Shown here: positions 7,336 to 14,016 of the stretch, piece by piece
Position numbering within the stretch: the first letter of the stretch is position 1
Layout of the letters: each line of letters opens with the position of its first letter
DNA from: an uncultured Eubacteriales bacterium
Lineage (GTDB): Bacteria; Bacillota; Clostridia; Lachnospirales; Lachnospiraceae
Length of the DNA: 14,016 nucleotides
Direction of reading: 5' to 3'
Assembly (NCBI GenBank): GCA_900313855.1
Contig: OMSZ01000123.1
Coordinates: 1 to 14,016 of the forward strand
Notes under the pieces: generated by a model
The model's database searches: none
What the model saw: only the letters and a program-made list of their open reading frames with translations
Told to the model about the DNA's origin: nothing
Position numbers and translations under genes: made by a program

Positions 7336-9111
7336 TTAATCGCCTTCTTCAATATATATTGTAGTCATGGTTTCTTTAAGTTTTTCCTCCGAATAATCCG
7401 CTTTGATACCGAGATACGGAAGAATGTTTTCAAATATCTCAGACATTACAGGAGCTGCGATCGTTCCACCGTAGTATACGCCAACCGGTTCATCTATCAT
7501 GATAAGCCCTATTATCTGAGGATTATCTACCGGAGCAAAGCCCATAAATGAAGAAATATATTTGCCATTGCCTCGCGGAAGCTTTTCAGAGGTTGCTGTT
7601 TTGCCACCTACCCTAAAGCCCTCAACCCTGCCTTTGGCGCCGCCGCCTTCAGCCACAACCGCTTCAAGCAGCTCCTTCATTGTATCAGAGGTTTCTTTCC
7701 TAATAACGCCAGCTTTTTCCGGATATTCATATTCCTTCTTCTTATTCCCGTCTTCGCCTGTAACATACATCGCAAAATGCGGCGTTATAAGCTTTCCGCC
7801 GTTTATCATGGCACTGATTGCCCTTAACAGCTGCATCGGGGTTATCTGAAATGACTGTCCAAAACTCATTGTTGCAAGCTCAACAGCTTTGACATCCTCT
7901 TTTTTGTGCATGATCGAATTAGCTTCTCCCGGCAGATCAACGCCGGTTTTTTCAAACAGCCCGAGCTTCCTGTAGTTTTCATACATTTTTTCAACGCCAA
8001 CCCGCGCTCCGACATCAATAAATACCGGATTGCAGGAGTTCATGATACCCTGTCTGAATGTTTCAGCACCATGTCCCCTTGTTCTTGCGCAGCGTATCTT
8101 TCTATCCTCCACCACTCTGTATCCGGGACAAAAGAAGTTATCATTTACACTCACAACGCCTTCTTCAAGCGCTGCTGTCGCAGTTACCGTCTTAAATGTA
8201 GAGCCCGGTTCATAGGTGTCATTGATGCAGAAATTACGCCACATCGCATTAAGAGCATCCTGCTTTTTCTTATTCGACTTTCCTTCGGCTTTAACACCTG
8301 TTAATTTGTACGGTTCATTGAGATTATATTCAGGTACGTTGACCATCGCATAAATCTCTCCGTTTTGCGGATTCATCAATATAACAGATACGCGTTTTGC
8401 CTGTTTCTGCCTGTAAACCTTTGACGCGGCCTGTTCGGCATATTTCTGTATATTGACATCTATCGAAATATAAAGATTATCTCCGGGTATCGGCTCTAAT
8501 CTGCTTTCAACCTCATTTTTCAACTCTATTCCATGAGCATCGGTAAGCGTTAAAATACTTCCGGGCGTTCCGGATAGAACATCCTCATAAGACACCTCAA
8601 GGCCCACGATCCCCTGATTGTCGGAGCCTGTAAATCCGAGCACCTTACTCGCCAACGAATCATACGGATAATACCTTTTGTAATCCTCGTCTATCATTAT
8701 TCCGGCCAGATTCATATCCCGAAGCTTATCAGCAGTTTCCTTTTCCACATTGCTCTTGATCTTTTCACGGATGGTGTTTGCCAAAACCTTCTTTCTGACC
8801 TCATCTTCCGGAAGCTTCAATATACTGCAAAGAGCTGAAACCACGGCATCCTCATCCTCAACCTGGGAATGTATGACCGAAACAGAGCATACCGGTTTAT
8901 TGCCCGCAAGCTCAACACCGTTCCTGTCATATATTATTCCGCGCTTTGCTTTTATGCTTCTCTGTCTTTGATGAAGATCCTCTGCTCTTTCCATATAGTA
9001 TTGCGATCTTGCTATCATAAGATACGAAAGTCTTGCAAAAAGAAGTACAAATGCCATTGAAAGCATGATCGCGCAGAAAAAAATCTTTCTTTTGGTAAAT
9101 GTTTTTGGCAT
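7336..9111 (-). CDS. Class B penicillin-binding protein, SpoVD-like
   Basis: This is a bitopic class B PBP, a D,D-transpeptidase that cross-links peptidoglycan outside the membrane. The 591-residue protein has a signal-anchor at about 10-32, a PBP-dimer domain (about 55-200, with KRGIIYDRNGVELA) and a transpeptidase domain. Active-site motifs are STFK with Ser304 and Lys307, SCN at 359-361, and KTAT at 504-507 where the family normally has KTGT. There is no C-terminal PASTA domain. It shares many motifs with the preceding PBP, including EKLPRGNGKY, so the two look like tandem paralogues. Position as the second PBP and a sigma-E-like promoter ahead suggest SpoVD, which makes spore cortex in Bacillus. 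That role is inference; a second vegetative PBP is the alternative. The ribosome site is weak. Confidence 0.9.
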   Translation of the reverse strand: MPKTFTKRKIFFCAIMLSMAFVLLFARLSYLMIARSQYYMERAEDLHQRQRSIKAKRGIIYDRNGVELAGNKPVCSVSVIHSQVEDEDAVVSALCSILKLPEDEVRKKVLANTIREKIKSNVEKETADKLRDMNLAGIMIDEDYKRYYPYDSLASKVLGFTGSDNQGIVGLEVSYEDVLSGTPGSILTLTDAHGIELKNEVESRLEPIPGDNLYISIDVNIQKYAEQAASKVYRQKQAKRVSVILMNPQNGEIYAMVNVPEYNLNEPYKLTGVKAEGKSNKKKQDALNAMWRNFCINDTYEPGSTFKTVTATAALEEGVVSVNDNFFCPGYRVVEDRKIRCARTRGHGAETFRQGIMNSCNPVFIDVGARVGVEKMYENYRKLGLFEKTGVDLPGEANSIMHKKEDVKAVELATMSFGQSFQITPMQLLRAISAMINGGKLITPHFAMYVTGEDGNKKKEYEYPEKAGVIRKETSDTMKELLEAVVAEGGGAKGRVEGFRVGGKTATSEKLPRGNGKYISSFMGFAPVDNPQIIGLIMIDEPVGVYYGGTIAAPVMSEIFENILPYLGIKADYSEEKLKETMTTIYIEEGD

Positions 9112-9141
9112 ATTACATATTCCAAAGTCATCATTTACTTT

Positions 9142-9170
9142 ATTGTATTACAAAAGAGTATTTCTTATGA
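9142..9170 (-). promoter_or_regulatory. Candidate sigma-E-like (sporulation) promoter for the SpoVD-like gene
   Basis: On the minus strand TCATAAG (9164-9170) and AATACAAT (9142-9149) are 14 bases apart. This resembles the Bacillus mother-cell sigma-E pattern (TCATATT, 13-14 bases, CATACAAT). Predicted start is near 9135, about 24 bases before the ATG. A sigma-A reading is also possible (TACAAT with a poor TTCATA -35 at 18 bases), so the sigma factor is uncertain. Confidence 0.45.
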
Positions 9171-9187
9171 ATATAAACAAGCAATAG

Positions 9188-9222
9188 GGCACAGTCTATC
9201 TCTCCCAAAAATAGACTATGCC
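9188..9222 (-). other. 12-bp hairpin between the two PBP genes
   Basis: Arms 9211-9222 and 9188-9199 pair over 12 bp on the minus strand with a single G.U, around an 11-base loop. The minus-strand sequence after it (CTATTGCTTG) is not a good T run, so it is not a standard intrinsic terminator. It sits upstream of the candidate SpoVD promoter and could be a weak terminator, an RNA processing site or an mRNA-stabilising 3' structure for the upstream PBP. Confidence 0.6.
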
Positions 9223-9298
9223 TTTATATATCGAACTACTCTGTTAATCCTGTTTTGTACGCGAAGTATAACTTAATTCCTTCGCCATTATGCCAAAC

Positions 9299-11347
9299 TC
9301 AGCCGCCGTCACCGGCACCTGTTTCTCCTTCAGCGCCGCCCTCATTGCCGGCAGCACCTTCTTCTCCGGCTTCTGTTGTTGTCTCTCCTTCAGTACCCTC
9401 AGTGCCTTCCGTTGTCTCTGTCGTGATATTCAGATCCTCCGAAAGCTGTTCGGAAGGAACCGCTCCTTCAAATATCGGAGTTGCAGTCTCGTCTCCGACA
9501 TCCTCTCCAACACTCTTATTCTCTGCATTGGTCTGATATATATTCATGTACGGAAGCAGCTCTTCAAATACCGAATGAGCTATTATCGTACCAAGACCCG
9601 AACTTGCCTGATCCTCAACATGAGGCTCATCAACTGTCACATATACGACCACCTGAGGATTCTCAACAGGTGCAAAACCAATAAATGAAAGCAGATACTT
9701 TCCATTACCTCGAGGAAGCTTCTCGGCTGTACCCGTCTTACCTCCGATCGTATATCCCTCAACCTGAGCTTTTCTTGCCGTACCGTTGCTTACAACCTCC
9801 TCAAGTGCCTTGCACATGAAAGCCGAAGTTTCCGGCGATACTGTCTTTCTAAGTATCGTAGGCTCTATATTGTTTATTACTCCGCCATTCTCATCAACGA
9901 TCTGTTTAACAAGATGCGGCTCATAATAGTTACCGCCATTTATAACCGAGCAGAAGGCTGTTCCTATCTGCATCATGGTTACCGTAAGTCCCTGCCCGAA
10001 AGATGATGTTGCAAGCTCAACCGGATTTAATTTATCCTCTGAATACACAAGTCCTGATGCTTCACCCGAAAGATCCACATGTGTGATATTCCCAAAACCG
10101 AACTCATCCTGATATTTCGCAAAGGTCTTTCTTCCCTCTGCCTGGGCTATCTGCATGAGCGCTACATTACACGACTGCGTAAGCGCATTCTCAACACTCA
10201 CCTGGCCATGTCCCTGATGATTGTGACATTTGATGGTCCAGTCCGCTACATCTAACTGTCCTCCGCAGAAGAATGTTTCATCACCCTTTAACACGCCGTC
10301 TTCCATAGCTCCCGCAATGGTAAATGTCTTATATGTCGAACCCGGCTCAAATCCATCTGAGATAATGAAATTTCTCCACGCCTGGTTAAGGTGATCTAAT
10401 CTTTCTTCTTCTGATAATGCCTTTATCTGATTCTCAACACTTCCGCCTTCATCATTTGCCTCAAACTGATATGCTATTGCGCTGTCTTCATACGGCTCAT
10501 TCAAATTATAGCTGTTAGAATTAGCCATAGCTATTACCTCTGCCGTATTCGGATCCATGACTAAGACCGATACATTCTTTGCACCCGTCTCCTTCATGAA
10601 CGCGTTGATCTTCTTCTCAACGATATTCTGCGCATTTGCATCTATTGTGGAAACAACATTGTAACCGTTTATCGGCGGCTTAGTTGTTCTCTCTAATGTC
10701 ATATCCTGAGTAAGATAACCATACTCTCTGCCGTTGGTACCATTCAATTCATCATTGTAGTAGCCTTCGATTCCACCCTGTCCAACATTACCGCTTACAG
10801 TAAAGCCTATCGCATGACAAGCCAATGAATCATACGGGTAATATCTTTCATACTCATCTTCAAACCAGACGCCTCTGACATCCTTTGCCTCGTCCTTTGC
10901 ATGCTCAGTAGTAAAATCCTTAAAATCCTTGATCTGATCATAGGTAAGCTTCTTGAGCATTTTCTTATACAGAGAACCGCTGTCCTTTAAGGCCTCGTTA
11001 ATCTGGTCATCCGTTAAACTAAAATATTTCTTCAATGCGGCTGTTGTTGCTTCCTTAATCTTGTCGCTTTGAAGAATATTTTTCGGCTCTATGATTAAAT
11101 TGTACACCTTCTCGCTTGTTGCAAGCTGGGTACCGTTCCTGTCAAGAATATCTCCTCTTCTAAACGGTATCTCGATACTGTCATAGCTTTGCTGCGCCAA
11201 CACGATCTTCTCATAGCGTTTACCGTCTTTTTCATTGATATATAATATCCTCACGATAAGGGCTATGAACAGTACGGTAAATGCTACCGTAACAAAGAAC
11301 AGCTTTGCCTGCATTCTGGCGAGAAATTTTTTTCTCTTCTTGGCCAT
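9299..11347 (-). CDS. Class B penicillin-binding protein, PBP2B/FtsI-like
   Basis: This is the probable septal D,D-transpeptidase partner of FtsW. The 682-residue protein has a basic N terminus, a signal-anchor at about 16-37, a PBP-dimer domain (about 58-240, with RRGDILDRNGTQLA) and a transpeptidase domain. It has the canonical triad STYK (Ser337, Lys340), SCN (392-394) and KTGT (537-540). No PASTA domain is present. Instead the extracellular C terminus from about residue 610 is low-complexity and acidic, rich in Glu, Thr and Gly. It begins 15 bases after ftsL with AAGGTG 5 bases before the ATG. Placement directly after ftsL is the usual position of the division PBP in Firmicutes. Confidence 0.93.
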   Translation of the reverse strand: MAKKRKKFLARMQAKLFFVTVAFTVLFIALIVRILYINEKDGKRYEKIVLAQQSYDSIEIPFRRGDILDRNGTQLATSEKVYNLIIEPKNILQSDKIKEATTAALKKYFSLTDDQINEALKDSGSLYKKMLKKLTYDQIKDFKDFTTEHAKDEAKDVRGVWFEDEYERYYPYDSLACHAIGFTVSGNVGQGGIEGYYNDELNGTNGREYGYLTQDMTLERTTKPPINGYNVVSTIDANAQNIVEKKINAFMKETGAKNVSVLVMDPNTAEVIAMANSNSYNLNEPYEDSAIAYQFEANDEGGSVENQIKALSEEERLDHLNQAWRNFIISDGFEPGSTYKTFTIAGAMEDGVLKGDETFFCGGQLDVADWTIKCHNHQGHGQVSVENALTQSCNVALMQIAQAEGRKTFAKYQDEFGFGNITHVDLSGEASGLVYSEDKLNPVELATSSFGQGLTVTMMQIGTAFCSVINGGNYYEPHLVKQIVDENGGVINNIEPTILRKTVSPETSAFMCKALEEVVSNGTARKAQVEGYTIGGKTGTAEKLPRGNGKYLLSFIGFAPVENPQVVVYVTVDEPHVEDQASSGLGTIIAHSVFEELLPYMNIYQTNAENKSVGEDVGDETATPIFEGAVPSEQLSEDLNITTETTEGTEGTEGETTTEAGEEGAAGNEGGAEGETGAGDGG

Positions 11348-11362
11348 CTTATCACCTTAATG

Positions 11363-11839
11363 TTACTCAGTCGGTATATCCTTAAACTGCTTTACATAGT
11401 CAGGATTACTTGCTTTATAAGAAATAACCTGTCCGTTTCCGGGATATACCATTCCAAGATCATTAACTGCTACATAGTAGATCCTTGTAAGATCAACTGA
11501 GCTTTCTAATCTCTTGGAGGTCTCATTATTATTATCTGTAAGAGCATTAAGATTTCTTTCTAAGTTTGCGATCTGTCTTCTCTGCTCTGTTACATTCGCC
11601 TGTAAGGTTAACATTGAAATGCACGAAACAAAAAGAATGGTTGTGGCTACCATTAATGCTATTGTATATTGAAGATCAAATGCCTTTGCTCTCTTTGCAT
11701 TTTTCTGAATCTTCTGATTGACCTTATGTTCTTTCTTTCTCTCAGGTCTTTCCTGTATAGCAGGTACTTCATTAAGCTTCCTTGCCGCATTCCCCTCTAT
11801 GTAATAATACTGTCTGTTTCTCTCGTCCACGCTTTTCAT
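11363..11839 (-). CDS. ftsL: Cell division protein FtsL
   Basis: FtsL is a small bitopic divisome protein that pairs with DivIC/FtsB and DivIB and helps activate the septal synthase. The 158-residue product has a charged cytoplasmic region (1-55), one membrane segment at about 57-80, and an extracellular heptad-like coiled coil (about 81-112). Identification rests on topology and on its place between rsmH and the division PBP, because FtsL sequence is poorly conserved. The ATG start (11839) has GGGG almost touching it. The GTG two codons later (11833) has AAGGGG 10 bases upstream, so the true start is uncertain. An 11-base sequence at the start is duplicated 26 bases upstream. Confidence 0.85.
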   Translation of the reverse strand: MKSVDERNRQYYYIEGNAARKLNEVPAIQERPERKKEHKVNQKIQKNAKRAKAFDLQYTIALMVATTILFVSCISMLTLQANVTEQRRQIANLERNLNALTDNNNETSKRLESSVDLTRIYYVAVNDLGMVYPGNGQVISYKASNPDYVKQFKDIPTE

Positions 11840-11865
11840 TCCCCTTTTCTAAATACGCTTTTCAT
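11829..11865 (-). repeat. 11-base direct repeat spanning the ftsL start
   Basis: ATGAAAAGCGT occurs exactly at 11855-11865 and again at 11829-11839 on the minus strand, with starts 26 bases apart. The second copy is the beginning of ftsL. The first opens a 9-codon reading frame (MKSVFRKGE, 11836-11865) whose TGA overlaps the ftsL ATG as ATGA. Confidence 0.8.
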
Positions 11866-11899
11866 CCGTACATTTTTCTTTTATCTATATAAATACCAA

Positions 11900-12841
11900 T
11901 TATTGTCTTTCAAAAATTCTAAGCTTTGCGCTCTTGCTCCGCCTGTTATCAATCATTTCCTGTTCTGATGGAAGTATCGGTTTCCTGGTGACCACTCTTC
12001 CCTTTGAAACCTTTCCACATACACATTTAGGAAAGTCGGGAGGGCATGTACAAGGATTTTCATTAGTTCGAAAACACCTCTTTACAATCCGATCTTCTAG
12101 AGAATGGAACGTAATTATGCAAATTCGGCCCCCTGGGTTTAACAGGTCTATCATTTGGTCAAGGGATTGTTCGAGAATGGTCAGCTCTCTGTTTAATTCA
12201 ATCCGGATAGCCTGAAACGTTCTTTTGGAAGGGTGCCCTCCTGCAGACCTAGCTCTAATTGGTATAGCAGCCTTAATTATTTCATTAAGTTCAAATGTTG
12301 TTTGTATTACCCTTTCCTTTCTTGCGTTAACTATATGTTTCGCTATATTCTTAGCGAATTTCTCTTCGCCATAATCTCTTATTACTCTGTATAATTCCAT
12401 CTCGGAATAATCATTGACAATATCCTTTGCTGTCATTTCCTGCCGCTGATCCATACGCATGTCAAGCGGCGCGTCTTCTCTATATGAAAATCCTCTTTCC
12501 GGTGTATCTAATTGGTAGGAGGATACCCCCAAATCCAACACGATTCCATCCACGCCACTGACGTTTAAATCGTGCAGGATCCGGGGGATTTTTTGATAAT
12601 TGCTTCTTATAATGTCCAAATGTATCTTATCTATATAAGGAGATAGCCGGATGCTTGCCGCAGATATCGCAGCTGCATCCTGATCTATCCCTATGAACCT
12701 TGCTTTATCAGACAGTTTATCACATATATGAAATGCATGTCCGCCGCCACCTAATGTTCCGTCAACATAGATGCCGTCTTTTCTGATGTTAAGTCCTTCA
12801 ATGGTTTCGTTAAGTAAAACCGATGTGTGGGAAAAATCCAT
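11900..12841 (-). CDS. rsmH: 16S rRNA (cytosine(1402)-N(4))-methyltransferase RsmH
   Basis: RsmH (formerly MraW) uses S-adenosylmethionine to methylate N4 of C1402 in the ribosomal P site. The 313-residue protein has the SAM-binding [11 protein letters not shown] at about 27-36, FIGIDQD at 49-55, the substrate-recognition insert with MRMDQR near 128-133, [13 protein letters not shown] at 202-214 and [12 protein letters not shown] at 243-254. Near the C terminus a CxC-P-P-D-F-P-x-C-x-C cluster (264-275) could bind metal; that is inference. Length is normal. The ATG is preceded by AAGGAGG with an 8-base gap, and the gene begins 26 bases after mraZ. It is a standard partner of mraZ at the head of dcw clusters. 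Confidence 0.97.
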   Translation of the reverse strand: MDFSHTSVLLNETIEGLNIRKDGIYVDGTLGGGGHAFHICDKLSDKARFIGIDQDAAAISAASIRLSPYIDKIHLDIIRSNYQKIPRILHDLNVSGVDGIVLDLGVSSYQLDTPERGFSYREDAPLDMRMDQRQEMTAKDIVNDYSEMELYRVIRDYGEEKFAKNIAKHIVNARKERVIQTTFELNEIIKAAIPIRARSAGGHPSKRTFQAIRIELNRELTILEQSLDQMIDLLNPGGRICIITFHSLEDRIVKRCFRTNENPCTCPPDFPKCVCGKVSKGRVVTRKPILPSEQEMIDNRRSKSAKLRIFERQ

Positions 12842-12867
12842 TCTCTGCTCCTCCTTATGATCGGGGA

Positions 12868-13314
12868 TCAGATTTCATATCCCAGCTCCTCGATTCCCTC
12901 TGCCAAATCATCAAATGATACATCGTCGCCGCCGACCTGCTCATCCCAGACTTCTTTGCTCCAGATCTCTGCGCGTTGTCCCATACCGACTATCACAACA
13001 TCTTTGTTAATCTTAGCAAAGCTTCGAAGTGTTGCCGGCAGCAGGATCCTTCCCTGGTTATCAACCTCGCAATCGGAAGCGCCTGCCATGAAGTAACGCT
13101 GAAAATCTCTTGCCTTCTTGTTAGTCATCGGAAGCTGTCTTAGCTTACTCTCGAAAATCTCCCATTCATCATTCGGATAGGCAAACAGACATTTATCTGT
13201 TCCTTTTGTAACTACGAAAGATACTCCTAACTGTTCTCTCATCTTTGAAGGTATGATCATTCTACCCTTGGCATCAACTGTATGATTATATTCTCCCATC
13301 AAGCCTCTGGCCAA
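12868..13314 (-). CDS. mraZ: Transcriptional regulator MraZ
   Basis: MraZ is an AbrB/SpoVT-fold DNA-binding protein that forms oligomeric rings and controls its own dcw operon in the species studied. Two tandem domains are visible, the first around [16 protein letters not shown] and the second around [13 protein letters not shown], each with the family's D-x-x-GR core. The start is placed at TTG (13314) because AGGAGG lies 8 bases upstream. This gives 148 residues beginning with [11 protein letters not shown] after the initiator. The ATG at 13299 would give 143 residues, closer to the typical length, but has only a weak AGAGG. An open frame extends to an ATG at 13374, but this overlaps the putative operator boxes and lacks a ribosome site. 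Confidence 0.95.
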   Translation of the reverse strand: MARGLMGEYNHTVDAKGRMIIPSKMREQLGVSFVVTKGTDKCLFAYPNDEWEIFESKLRQLPMTNKKARDFQRYFMAGASDCEVDNQGRILLPATLRSFAKINKDVVIVGMGQRAEIWSKEVWDEQVGGDDVSFDDLAEGIEELGYEI

Positions 13315-13322
13315 GATCAACA

Positions 13323-13328
13323 CCTCCT
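13323..13328 (-). promoter_or_regulatory. Ribosome binding site favouring a TTG start for mraZ
   Basis: AGGAGG on the minus strand lies 8 bases before the TTG at 13314 and 23 bases before the ATG at 13299. It supports the TTG start. Confidence 0.7.
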
Positions 13329-13369
13329 TTTCATCTTCCGTATGTGATACCGGTAAAAGGAACAGATCC

Positions 13370-13404
13370 ACCACTATCTACCACCATCTACCACTTCTCA
13401 CCAC
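13370..13404 (-). promoter_or_regulatory. Four phased MraZ-box-like repeats (GTGGT every 10 bases)
   Basis: GTGGT occurs on the minus strand at 13400-13404, 13390-13394, 13380-13384 and 13370-13374, each followed by a 5-base spacer, so the period is exactly one helical turn. E. coli MraZ binds TGGGN repeats with 5-base spacers and Mycoplasma MraZ binds AAAGTGG-type boxes. This array is therefore a probable MraZ operator. It begins at the predicted transcription start of the promoter at 13416-13444, consistent with autoregulation by blocking initiation or elongation. Confidence 0.8.
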
Positions 13405-13415
13405 TTACATGCACT

Positions 13416-13444
13416 ATTGTACCCCTATAATTTACATAATGCAA
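13416..13444 (-). promoter_or_regulatory. Sigma-A-type promoter of the mraZ operon
   Basis: On the minus strand TTGCAT (13439-13444) and TACAAT (13416-13421) are 17 bases apart. Predicted start is about 13409, giving a leader of roughly 95 bases that includes the four GTGGT boxes. Confidence 0.8.
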
Positions 13445-13669
13445 GAATTAATTTACATAAAACTCTTGTGAAAGTAGCTAATATTTTTTCAAATCCTTTG
13501 TGCATTTTGTATAGAAATCGACAGTTTTTTTGTCGGTTTTTTGACGCCAAAACCACAACATCTTGTGTTTTGCATTTTTTGTCAACAGAACATATGGTAT
13601 ATTTTTATATTTCGTATGTATTTGTATACAATACTAATGAATTTTTATTCAAAACCTATTTTTAGACAT

Positions 13670-13706
13670 AAAAAAGTGGAGAATCTGATCAATCTCAAAT
13701 TCCCCA
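13670..13706 (-). terminator. Second terminator-like hairpin between lgt and mraZ
   Basis: On the minus strand an 8-bp stem with one G.U (arms 13699-13706 and 13677-13684) and a 14-base loop is followed, after one C, by six Ts (13675-13670). It lies about 90 bases beyond the first lgt terminator. It may be a backup terminator, or the end of a short transcript from 13707-13768. Confidence 0.6.
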
Positions 13707-13768
13707 CCTGCGCTCCACCGACAGATTATTTTTGCTTTAACTCAGTCGGAGAAATCCCCCGCTAAATC

Positions 13769-13797
13769 AAAAAAGAGTTTCTCAAGTGAAACTCTTT
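13769..13797 (-). terminator. Intrinsic terminator downstream of lgt
   Basis: A 10-bp perfect stem (arms 13788-13797 and 13772-13781) with a 6-base loop is followed on the minus strand by Ts (13774-13769, overlapping the end of the stem). It lies about 77 bases after the lgt stop. The plus-strand side also has a short T-rich run, so it may work in both directions. Confidence 0.75.
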
Positions 13798-13834
13798 CTT
13801 AACTCCTATCAGGCACGCCAACCGCTATTACTAC

Positions 13835-13860
13835 TTTGCAGAAAGCTTCATTTCTACAAA
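13835..13860 (-). other. 10-bp hairpin just after lgt
   Basis: Arms 13851-13860 and 13835-13844 pair over 10 bp on the minus strand with one G.U, around a 6-base loop. No T run follows, so it is not an intrinsic terminator. It begins 13 bases after the lgt stop and may protect the 3' end of the mRNA or form part of a larger RNA fold. Confidence 0.5.
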
Positions 13861-13873
13861 CTATGATCAGTTA

Positions 13874-14016
13874 TCAGACCTCTTGTCGCGCATTCATTCT
13901 TTTAACTATGATATATATGGATGCCCCCACCACGCATAGCGCCGCAATAAGCTGTGACACCCTAAAGTTTGCAACCGGAAGCATAAGTGAATCGGTTCTC
14001 AAACCTTCGATCCATA
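13874..14016 (-). CDS. lgt: Prolipoprotein diacylglyceryl transferase, C-terminal fragment
   Basis: Lgt moves diacylglycerol from phosphatidylglycerol to the lipobox cysteine of prolipoproteins, in the membrane. Only the last 46 residues lie in the window; the gene runs off the right edge. The fragment begins WIEGLRTDSLMLP and continues NFRVSQLIAAL, which matches the conserved Lgt C-terminal EGLRTDSL...RVSQ signature. It then enters a final hydrophobic segment and a short basic tail. It reads in the same direction as the dcw genes but is separated from them by terminators, so it is probably the end of a different transcript. Confidence 0.9.
   Translation of the reverse strand, partial: WIEGLRTDSLMLPVANFRVSQLIAALCVVGASIYIIVKRMNARQEV

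Larger units (their letters stand above)
13315..13873. other. lgt-mraZ intergenic region, about 560 bases
   Basis: No convincing gene lies here; open frames on either strand have no ribosome site and low-complexity products. The part next to mraZ holds its ribosome site, boxes and promoter. Bases 13445-13666 are very AT-rich. They contain one hairpin (13515-13539) that reads best on the plus strand and ends in Ts (CGACA/TGTCG core), with no plus-strand gene before it. Bases 13667-13873 hold three hairpins read on the minus strand: one just after lgt (13835-13860) and two with T runs. Confidence 0.6.

Noticed and set aside
7906..8304. 132-codon open frame on the plus strand inside the SpoVD-like gene.
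   Set aside because: It is a shadow of a well-supported PBP gene with no ribosome site.
9244..9288. A 14-codon frame (MAKELSYTSRTKQD) on the minus strand just after the division PBP.
   Set aside because: It has no convincing ribosome site and is too short to judge from sequence alone; ribosome profiling or conservation would be needed.
13515..13539. Hairpin with a T run readable as a plus-strand terminator.
   Set aside because: No plus-strand gene or promoter precedes it, and on the minus strand it has a mismatch and no T run; possibly just AT-rich sequence.
13576..13582. TTGACA on the minus strand as a distant -35 box for mraZ.
   Set aside because: No acceptable -10 box is found 16-18 bases downstream (GATGTT or similar).
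13541..13765. Plus-strand open frames in the lgt-mraZ spacer.
   Set aside because: They lack ribosome sites, overlap terminator hairpins and have AT-driven composition.

Overview
This window holds most of a division and cell-wall (dcw) cluster, with every recognisable gene on the minus strand. Read in the direction of transcription (right to left) the order is: the 3' end of lgt, a ~560-base spacer, then mraZ, rsmH, ftsL, a class B PBP (PBP2B/FtsI-like), a second class B PBP (SpoVD-like), mraY, murD, ftsW, murA, divIB/ftsQ and ftsZ. A strong intrinsic terminator follows ftsZ. Gene order, the tandem PBP pair, the FtsL and DivIB types, the AT-rich spacers and the strong AGGAGG ribosome sites point to a low-GC Clostridia member. 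Lachnospiraceae is my best guess, by inference and without any database search.

Layout (window coordinates): lgt 3' end 13874-14016. The lgt-mraZ spacer (13315-13873) holds two terminator-like hairpins, a sigma-A promoter (13416-13444) and four GTGGT boxes spaced exactly 10 bases apart at the predicted transcription start. mraZ, rsmH, ftsL and the first PBP run from 13314 to 9299 with short gaps. A 187-base gap then carries a 12-bp hairpin and a candidate sigma-E-type promoter in front of the SpoVD-like PBP (9111-7336). A further promoter (7280-7308) lies before mraY-murD-ftsW-murA-divIB (7193-1597). ftsZ (1502-102) has its own promoter (1559-1587), starts with TTG, and ends at a terminator (38-69).

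How the genes work together: MraZ is a DNA-binding regulator, RsmH methylates 16S rRNA, and MurA, MurD and MraY make lipid II precursors. FtsW (glycan polymerase) and its PBP partner build the septal wall. FtsL and DivIB form the divisome scaffold and FtsZ the cytoplasmic ring. murE, murF, murG and murC, often found in such clusters, are absent here, and murA occupies the place where murG usually lies between ftsW and divIB.

I see no mobile element, CRISPR array, tRNA or rRNA. I found no clearly new system. The observations most worth checking are regulatory (MraZ boxes, sigma-E-like promoter, duplicated ftsL start, structured lgt-mraZ spacer) and the KTG-to-KTA active-site variant in the SpoVD-like PBP.
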